From Granulicatella seriolae (GTDB lineage Bacteria > Bacillota > Bacilli > Lactobacillales > Aerococcaceae), in assembly GCF_024543085.1 (NCBI RefSeq), contig NZ_JANHNZ010000010.1, forward strand, positions 1 through 64,000: DNA of 64,000 nt, given 5' to 3'. Of this stretch, positions 58,920 to 64,000 are shown one piece after another (the stretch's first letter is position 1; the number at the start of each line of letters is the position of its first letter). A model generated the notes under the pieces. The model ran no database searches. It saw nothing but the letters and a program-made list of their open reading frames with translations, and was not told the DNA's origin. Made by a program: the position numbers and the translations under genes.

Positions 58920-59162
58920 TGCCAAAAGGTTTGTAACATAAAAAGCAAAAGCGTTTCCCTGAAAAGAATCCGAACTGAGAACGGTGGCACCGCCGTGAGC
59001 CTTGGTCTCACTGGCTTAGCTGTCTACGTGGCTGTAATCGGCTGAAGCCGAAACATCCACTGTGCGTCAGCTATGCTATACACCGTCATTTCGGATTCTT
59101 TTCAGGGAAACGCTTTTGTGATTTAGAAATAAAATATACTGTTACTAATTTTTACCCGGTCT
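58920..59162 (+). repeat. Structured palindromic repeat, copy F, with divergent arms and inverted core
   Basis: Inner arms 58946-58974 and 59090-59118 are perfect 29-bp complements, but most of their sequence (CAAAAGCGTTTCCCTGAAAA and on) differs from that of copies B-E. The core is typical, with a TCGGCTGAAGCCGA tip and GTGAG/CTCAC side hairpin. The right flank TGATTTAGAAATAAAATAT is of the type that lies on the other side of the core in copies A-E, so the core is flipped here. Confidence 0.85.
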
Positions 59163-59302
59163 CTTTGGTCAACTAGTAGATACATTTACTATTTAAAGCT
59201 TTGTCTCTTGAATTGGGGCTTGATTTCTAATAGACTGAGTATAAAGAATTAGATAATTTAGACTGATTTATGAGTCTATTTGATAGAAAGAGTGGTAGAA
59301 AC

Positions 59303-59581
59303 ATGAAGAATTATGACTATCCAATTGAGCTTGACTGGTCACATGAAGAGATGGCGAAGGTGATTGGTTGTTGGAGTGCAGTAGAAGCTTGTTATGAAGG
59401 GGGAATAGCAAAAGAATCCTTCAAAAAAGCATATGATGCCTTTAAAGAGGTAGTTCCTTCAATTGGGCAAGAAAAACGTTTAGGGCAGGAATTTCAAAAG
59501 TTAAGTGGGTACTCACTTTATGCCTGTGTGCAAGCTTATAAAAAATCGGACGGAAAAAGAATAAATTTGGGAGTGAGATGA
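59303..59581 (+). CDS. UPF0223 family protein
   Basis: A 92-aa helical, soluble protein. YPIELDWSHEEMAKVIGCWS, then KAYDAFKEVVPSIGQEKRLG, match UPF0223 (YktA-type) of Firmicutes, whose function is unknown. Start ATG 59303 was chosen from the conserved family N-terminus; GAGTGG upstream is a weak site. Its stop overlaps the next start (ATGA). Usually found with the IMPase-like gene and typA, as here. Confidence 0.9.
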   Translation: MKNYDYPIELDWSHEEMAKVIGCWSAVEACYEGGIAKESFKKAYDAFKEVVPSIGQEKRLGQEFQKLSGYSLYACVQAYKKSDGKRINLGVR

Positions 59582-60369
59582 TGCCAATGGATACTTTAAA
59601 GTTGCATTTAGAAATCGTGGATTGGATGATGACAGCTGGTCAAATGATAAGAGACTCTTTTACAACCCCTTTGACCATCACCGAAAAGTCGGGTTACCGT
59701 GATTTAGTGACTGACGTTGATCAAGGAATTGAGCGCTTTTTTATTGAACAGATTCGACGTAACTACCCAGAACATAAAATTCTTGGTGAGGAAGGTCAAG
59801 GAGACCGTATTGTTTCTTTAGAGGGCTATGTTTGGATCATCGACCCCATTGATGGCACTATGAATTTTATTCAGGAACAAGGTCATTTCGGTATTATGAT
59901 TGCTCTTTATAAGGATGGGGTAGGGTTATTAGGGTATATTTATGACGTTATGAATGACCGACTTTATGCTGGAATTAAAGATAAAGGAGCTTACTGTAAT
60001 GGCAGAAGGTTATCAGTATTGCCAGAGAAAAGCTTATCTCAGGGGCTTTTGCATATCAATGGCAATACCTTACTGCGTGCTACTCCAGCTATCAAAGCGA
60101 TTGCTAAAAAAAGTCTAGGAACTCGTTCAATTGGAGCGGCGTCTATTGAAGCTATATCAGTATTTACAGGACGAGCTGTTGGGTATATTACTTATCATGC
60201 GGCTTCTTGGGATATTGCAGCTAGCATGATTATTGCTAAAGAGTTGGGGATTGGTGCAAGCAAACTGGATGGACATGACATTGATCTTTTGGACAGCAAA
60301 CACAAGATTGTTTTAGGGTCAGAACGATTGAGAAAAGAAGTTATAGAGCACCTTGCAGAGGATGTGTAA
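59578..60369 (+). CDS. Inositol monophosphatase family protein
   Basis: A 263-aa Mg-dependent phosphatase fold. Metal site 1: LGEEGQG and WIIDPIDGTMNFIQ; metal site 2: AASWDIAASMIIAKE. Family members hydrolyse inositol phosphates, fructose bisphosphate, nicotinamide dinucleotide phosphates or PAP, so the substrate is uncertain. ATG at 59578 overlaps the upstream stop; the adjacent ATG at 59581 is equally possible. Confidence 0.93.
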   Translation: MMPMDTLKLHLEIVDWMMTAGQMIRDSFTTPLTITEKSGYRDLVTDVDQGIERFFIEQIRRNYPEHKILGEEGQGDRIVSLEGYVWIIDPIDGTMNFIQEQGHFGIMIALYKDGVGLLGYIYDVMNDRLYAGIKDKGAYCNGRRLSVLPEKSLSQGLLHINGNTLLRATPAIKAIAKKSLGTRSIGAASIEAISVFTGRAVGYITYHAASWDIAASMIIAKELGIGASKLDGHDIDLLDSKHKIVLGSERLRKEVIEHLAEDV

Positions 60370-60489
60370 AATTTATTTCATCATGTAACCGTTATCCTTA
60401 ACATTTTTCCTTTTCAAATGAGCTTCATGGTGGTAAAATAGTTAAGTTAAAGAACCTGGCTAGTTGTAGATTATTCATGCTGTCTAAAG

Positions 60490-60531
60490 CAAAAGAAAGA
60501 CCTTGTTCATTCGGAATAGGTCTTTCTTTTC
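60490..60531 (+). terminator. Terminator of the IMPase-like gene
   Basis: AAAAGAAAGACC (60491-60502) pairs with GGTCTTTCTTTT (60519-60530). Confidence 0.85.
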
Positions 60532-60561
60532 AGGAATAAAACTTTTGGAGGAAAAAGAATA

Positions 60562-62406
60562 ATGAAATTAAGAAACGATATTCGTAACGTTGCGATTATT
60601 GCCCACGTTGACCATGGGAAAACGACTTTAGTTGATGAAATGCTAAAGCAATCAGAAACCCTAGATGCTCGTACGGAGTTGTCAGAACGTGCTATGGACT
60701 CAAATGATATTGAGCGTGAACGCGGTATTACGATTTTGGCGAAAAATACTGCTGTTTCCTATAAAGGGACTCGAATTAACATCATGGATACCCCAGGTCA
60801 CGCGGATTTTGGTGGCGAAGTAGAGCGTATCATGAAAATGGTTGATGGAGTTGTACTTGTCGTTGATGCTTATGAAGGAACCATGCCACAAACCCGTTTT
60901 GTATTGAAAAAAGCTTTAGACCAAAAATTGACTCCAATTGTTGTTGTAAATAAGATTGACCGTGATGCTGCTAGACCAGAAGAAGTGGTTGATGAAGTAT
61001 TAGAACTATTTATTGAATTAGGTGCAGATGATGACCAATTAGAATTCCCAGTTGTCTATGCTTCAGCCTTGAATGGTACTACAAGTTTATCTGACAATGC
61101 TGCTGATCAAGAAAAAACAATGGACCACTTATTTGATACCATTATTGAACATATCCCTTGCCCAATTGATAATTCAGATGAGCCATTACAATTCCAAGTT
61201 TCTCTACTAGATTATAATGACTATGTTGGACGTATCGGGATTGGCCGTGTCTTCCGTGGAACTATCAAAGTTGGTGACCAAGTATCACTTATCAAGCTAG
61301 ATGGAAGTAAGAAAAATTTCCGTGTTACCAAACTATTTGGTTTCTTCGGTTTAAACCGTGTTGAGATTGATGAAGCTAGAGCTGGTGATTTGATTGCTAT
61401 TTCTGGTATGGAGGACATCTTTGTTGGAGAAACAGTAACTCCAGTTGAATTCCAAGAGTCTCTACCAATTCTTCATATAGATGAACCAACTCTTCAAATG
61501 ACTTTCTTGACTAACAATTCACCATTTGCTGGTAAAGAAGGGAAATTCATTACTTCTCGTAAGATTGAAGAACGTCTACTTCGTGAATTACACACAGATG
61601 TTTCCTTGAAGGTAGAACCAACTAGTTCACCAGATGCATGGGTCGTATCCGGACGTGGCGAATTGCATTTGTCTATCTTGATTGAAAATATGCGTCGTGA
61701 AGGCTATGAATTACAAGTATCTCGTCCAGAAGTTATCTTAAAAGACATTGATGGCGTTCGTTGCGAACCATTTGAACGTGTGCAAATCGATACCCCTGAA
61801 GAATATATGGGTTCTATTATTGAGTCCCTAAGCAATCGTAAGGGTGAGATGCAAGATATGCAACATACTGGTAACGGACAAGTTCGGATTATCTTCCTAG
61901 CGCCTGCTCGTGGACTAATCGGTTACACAACTGAATTCTTGTCTATGACTCGTGGATACGGAATCATGAATCACACCTTTGACCAATACCTACCATATGT
62001 ACATGCCAATATCGGCGGCCGTAGAAATGGTGCTTTAGTATCAACGGACACTGGTAAAGCAACAACTTACGGAATTATGGGTGTCGAAGATCGTGGAACT
62101 ATTTTTATCGAACCAGGTACTGATATTTATGAAGGAATGGTTGTTGGAGAAAACTCACGTGATAACGATATTGCTGTGAACATCACGAAAGCTAAACAAC
62201 AAACCAATATCCGTTCAGCCAATAAAGACCAAACAAATGTGATCAAAACACCTAAAAAACTTTCTCTAGAAGAATCCCTAGAATTCTTAGCAGAAGATGA
62301 ATACTGTGAAATTACTCCAGTAAGCATTCGTCTGCGTAAACAAATTCTAAACAAGGGCGAACGTGAGAAAGCTGCAAAACGTAAGAAACAAGCAGAAACT
62401 GAATAA
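60562..62406 (+). CDS. typA: Ribosome-associated GTPase TypA/BipA
   Basis: Translational GTPase of 614 aa related to EF-G. G1 AHVDHGKTTLVD (about 14-25), switch and G2 ERGITILAKN, G3 DTPGHADFGGEV, G4 NKIDRD, then domains II, III and V and the C-terminal BipA-specific domain (AKQQTNIRSANKDQTNVIKT). It helps 50S assembly and growth under stress such as cold. ATG follows GGAGG. Own terminator downstream. Confidence 0.96.
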   Translation: MKLRNDIRNVAIIAHVDHGKTTLVDEMLKQSETLDARTELSERAMDSNDIERERGITILAKNTAVSYKGTRINIMDTPGHADFGGEVERIMKMVDGVVLVVDAYEGTMPQTRFVLKKALDQKLTPIVVVNKIDRDAARPEEVVDEVLELFIELGADDDQLEFPVVYASALNGTTSLSDNAADQEKTMDHLFDTIIEHIPCPIDNSDEPLQFQVSLLDYNDYVGRIGIGRVFRGTIKVGDQVSLIKLDGSKKNFRVTKLFGFFGLNRVEIDEARAGDLIAISGMEDIFVGETVTPVEFQESLPILHIDEPTLQMTFLTNNSPFAGKEGKFITSRKIEERLLRELHTDVSLKVEPTSSPDAWVVSGRGELHLSILIENMRREGYELQVSRPEVILKDIDGVRCEPFERVQIDTPEEYMGSIIESLSNRKGEMQDMQHTGNGQVRIIFLAPARGLIGYTTEFLSMTRGYGIMNHTFDQYLPYVHANIGGRRNGALVSTDTGKATTYGIMGVEDRGTIFIEPGTDIYEGMVVGENSRDNDIAVNITKAKQQTNIRSANKDQTNVIKTPKKLSLEESLEFLAEDEYCEITPVSIRLRKQILNKGEREKAAKRKKQAETE

Positions 62407-62412
62407 AATTTT

Positions 62413-62452
62413 AAAATCCAACAAGTTCTCAATGAGGCTTGTTGGATTTTGT
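62413..62452. terminator. Bidirectional terminator after typA
   Basis: AAAATCCAACAAG pairs perfectly with CTTGTTGGATTTT; A/T tails on both sides also suit the minus-strand gene at 62540. Confidence 0.9.
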
Positions 62453-62539
62453 ATATACAAAATAGGTAGGGCTATTTTTCTAATTATTTTGGTGGTTATA
62501 CTTTTGTAATGAGTACGAACATTAAATAGGCCGAGTTCT

Positions 62540-62731
62540 TTATTTTGTTTTTTTAAATTCATTCCGTAGGGCTTGCAGAATAGCGTCTGTAATAGTCATG
62601 TTTGCGGTTCTTGCTATCTCTCTAATCTCTTCTACTTCTTCTATAGTGTAACGATTTCCTAACATCTTAGTTCTGTTTAAGCCTGTAGGGGGTCTACCGC
62701 CTTTGTTTTTAACTTCTGTCATTGCCTTCAT
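62540..62731 (-). CDS. Small ribbon-helix-helix-like DNA-binding protein
   Basis: A 63-aa basic protein. GGRPPTGLNRTKMLGNRYT suggests a basic arm and beta strand, and YTIEEVEEIREIARTANMTI, then TDAILQALRNEFKK, two helices of a MetJ/Arc/CopG fold. Such proteins are common on plasmids and in mobile DNA. AGAAAGGAT precedes the ATG. The promoter TTGACA-16-TACTAT puts the transcript start almost at the start codon, and a 7-bp inverted repeat flanks the -10, which suggests self-repression. It lies in an accessory-looking patch between the core genes typA and ylaN. Confidence 0.65.
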   Translation of the reverse strand: MKAMTEVKNKGGRPPTGLNRTKMLGNRYTIEEVEEIREIARTANMTITDAILQALRNEFKKTK

Positions 62732-62768
62732 ATCCTTTCTATAGTATAATTAACTCAAAGGATGTCAA
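62732..62768 (-). promoter_or_regulatory. Promoter and palindromic operator candidate of the RHH-like gene
   Basis: Minus strand: TTGACA (62768-62763) and TACTAT (62746-62741), 16 bp apart. ATCCTTT (62732-62738) and AAAGGAT (62757-62763) form an inverted repeat around the -10 region. Confidence 0.55.
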
Positions 62769-62808
62769 GAACTTAGGCTATATAAGCCCTTAACCTTTGA
62801 ATAGGGTA

Positions 62809-63003
62809 CTAACCTAGAAGGTCAATAAGAAGCCTTATTGTTGTTAATAGAGTTGTTATAATTGTGGTAGTTATTATAACTCTGTTAGTTCGCAATAATT
62901 GGGCTTCTTTTTGTTGGCTTTCCACTTTTCCATTCTTGTATTTTGTACCTTGTGAATCCTCTTTCTTAGTTGAGTTTTGGGGGTGTTGTGGTTCGTGGCT
63001 CAA
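62809..63003 (-). CDS. Possible small membrane protein in an accessory patch
   Basis: A 64-codon frame starting with TTG: a polar, Gln/Lys-rich first half (STKKEDSQGTKYKNGKVES) and a hydrophobic C-terminal helix (about 43-63, VIITTTIITTLLTTIRLLID). The composition change is what a tail-anchored peptide would show, but no ribosome binding site is clear and the helix is partly low-complexity ACA/ACT codons. A second short frame in another phase overlaps its start. Plausible remnant of a plasmid or integrative element; coding is not proven. Confidence 0.3.
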   Translation of the reverse strand: MSHEPQHPQNSTKKEDSQGTKYKNGKVESQQKEAQLLRTNRVIITTTIITTLLTTIRLLIDLLG

Positions 63004-63207
63004 TCACAACTACAGTATAAGGTTTAGTAATCAACTCATCAACACCTTTCTAACAAAAAAGGTTATCCGTCAAATTGTGTTGATGAACTTAAATTGAATA
63101 AAATGATTGCCAGAAATCGGTGGAGGATTCTTTCTACCGATTTTTTCATGGAATACCTTAAGCCCTTACTAAACTTTCTACAAGAGGGTATAGAATTCAC
63201 ATTTCTG

Positions 63208-63216
63208 TGGTATAAT
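63208..63216 (+). promoter_or_regulatory. Candidate extended -10 promoter of ylaN-ftsW
   Basis: TGG-TATAAT (63208-63216); no good -35. It lies 35 bp before the ylaN start. Confidence 0.45.
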
Positions 63217-63251
63217 GTTCTGAGAAAATGATGATAAAGGAGATGTATGTA

Positions 63252-63536
63252 ATGGCACATAGATCTGATCAAATGAGTGCATTAGAAGTCTTAGAAAAGA
63301 ATGCAGAAAAAATATATCACCTGATTCATAGTCAACGCAATCACCTGTGTTTGACGCAATGTCCAGCCTTTGAGGAGGTAGTGGATACACAATTGTATGG
63401 TTTTTCCAAGCAAGTTGAGTATGCTGTTATGATAGAAGTTATTGATAAAGAGACAGGTCACCGTTTAATGAGTGACTTAGAGCATTCACTCAACGATGTC
63501 TATACTGAAATATACGAAAAAACAAAAAATAAATAA
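63252..63536 (+). CDS. ylaN: YlaN family protein
   Basis: A 94-aa helical cytosolic protein (DUF1507). RSDQMSALEVLEKNAEKIYH, then CPAFEEVVDTQLYGFSKQVE, are family features. YlaN is essential or nearly so in B. subtilis and S. aureus under some conditions and has been linked to iron/Fur control and Fe-S supply; its exact action is unsettled. The ATG at 63252 lies 9 nt after AAGGAG; earlier in-frame ATGs overlap this site. ftsW follows 13 bp later. Confidence 0.92.
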   Translation: MAHRSDQMSALEVLEKNAEKIYHLIHSQRNHLCLTQCPAFEEVVDTQLYGFSKQVEYAVMIEVIDKETGHRLMSDLEHSLNDVYTEIYEKTKNK

Positions 63537-63549
63537 AGGGGGTCTTTTT

Positions 63550-64000
63550 TTGAAACGAATACTAGATAAATTAAACCTTGATCCCTACATTATGATTCCA
63601 TATTTATTGCTATCCTTATTTGGATTAATTATGGTTTATAGCGCCAGTTCCTTCTTTTCTTTAGCAGAAACTAATAGCGCTGAGTCCTATTTCTACAAAC
63701 AATTTATCTTTGTCCTAGTCGGGATGGGCCTGATGTTGTTAGTCTCGTATTTAGGTGAATATATTCTACAAAAAAAATGGGCACTGTTCGGTGTTTTTGC
63801 TATTCTCATACTGTTGCTCATTATCGTACTATTTACCAGTCCGATAAATGGTGCTAAAAGTTGGATTAGTATAGGCGGATTTACACTGCAACCTTCTGAA
63901 TTTGCAAAATTATTTATTATATGGGCTGGTGCTTATTTCTATAGTGTTAATCAAAAGTTGATTGACTCAAAAATTTTGGCATATATTGCTTGGCCAGCTA
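63550..64000 (+). CDS. ftsW: Cell division protein FtsW (partial, runs off the window)
   Basis: The first 150 residues of a SEDS-family lipid II polymerase. It starts with TTG at 63550 after AAAGGGGG. Transmembrane helices are visible at about 14-34, 49-67 and 77-96, and the SEDS motif NGAKSWISIGGFTLQPSEFA follows. RodA shares these features; the place right after ylaN favours FtsW. The 3' end is beyond the window. Confidence 0.88.
   Translation, partial: MKRILDKLNLDPYIMIPYLLLSLFGLIMVYSASSFFSLAETNSAESYFYKQFIFVLVGMGLMLLVSYLGEYILQKKWALFGVFAILILLLIIVLFTSPINGAKSWISIGGFTLQPSEFAKLFIIWAGAYFYSVNQKLIDSKILAYIAWPA

Overview
The window is chromosomal DNA of a low-GC Gram-positive bacterium, most probably a member of the Lactobacillales. 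Support comes from T-box leaders, EzrA, IreB, RpoY, MreBCD, LiaFSR, the fused glutathione synthase GshAB, DUF1831, a Prp-processed L27 and a pyruvate dehydrogenase operon. A Carnobacteriaceae or Aerococcaceae relative (Granulicatella-like) is my guess; I could not test it. Almost everything is core genome. There is no prophage, IS transposase or CRISPR array.

Layout. 1-4.3 kb: rpsD with a structured leader, a MATE exporter and ezrA. 4.4-9.2 kb: a cysteine desulfurase with thiI, tpx, and two DUF975 membrane proteins. 9.2-14.6 kb: T-box, valS, folC, radC. 14.7-17.8 kb: tRNA-Arg, a structured repeat, mreBCD. 17.9-20.4 kb: a T-box with a probable His specifier ahead of an amino-acid ABC transporter. 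20.4-24.4 kb: L21 leader, rplU-prp-rpmA, a YtxK-like methyltransferase, ackA, uspA. 24.4-26.1 kb: 6S RNA and rarA on the minus strand. 26.1-32.4 kb: tandem structured repeats, gshAB, a second cysteine desulfurase, DUF1831, an XRE regulator, mnmA. 33-40.7 kb: recD2, a lipid kinase, an FGE-like protein, T-box and alaS. 40.8-47.9 kb: ireB-ruvX-DUF1292, mltG-udk-greA, liaFSR, a HesB-like protein. 48.4-51.7 kb (minus): def, a HAD hydrolase, rpoY, rnjA. 51.8-58.8 kb: gdhA and pdhABC-lpdA. 59.3-64 kb: UPF0223, an IMPase-like protein, typA, a small accessory patch (ribbon-helix-helix-like gene), ylaN and the start of ftsW.

The genes form coherent sets: tRNA sulfur relay (two desulfurases with ThiI and MnmA), tRNA charging and amino-acid uptake under T-box control, cell shape and division (EzrA, MreBCD, MltG, FtsW, LiaFSR, IreB), pyruvate-to-acetate metabolism (PDH, AckA), and RNA metabolism (RNase J, RpoY, GreA, 6S RNA).

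The most unusual content is non-coding. A family of six large palindromic elements (about 240-270 bp, copies A-F), each with 23-33 bp inverted arms around a conserved core of about 110 bp, sits between operons near 15.0, 30.6, 32.6, 42.1, 48.1 and 59.0 kb. Decayed fragments flank two of them. The arm sequence changes from copy to copy, but the two arms of each copy remain complementary. In one copy the core appears inverted relative to the outer flanks. A second, unrelated set of tandem hairpin units, also with compensatory changes, lies upstream of gshAB. I could not match either family to a named element from memory.
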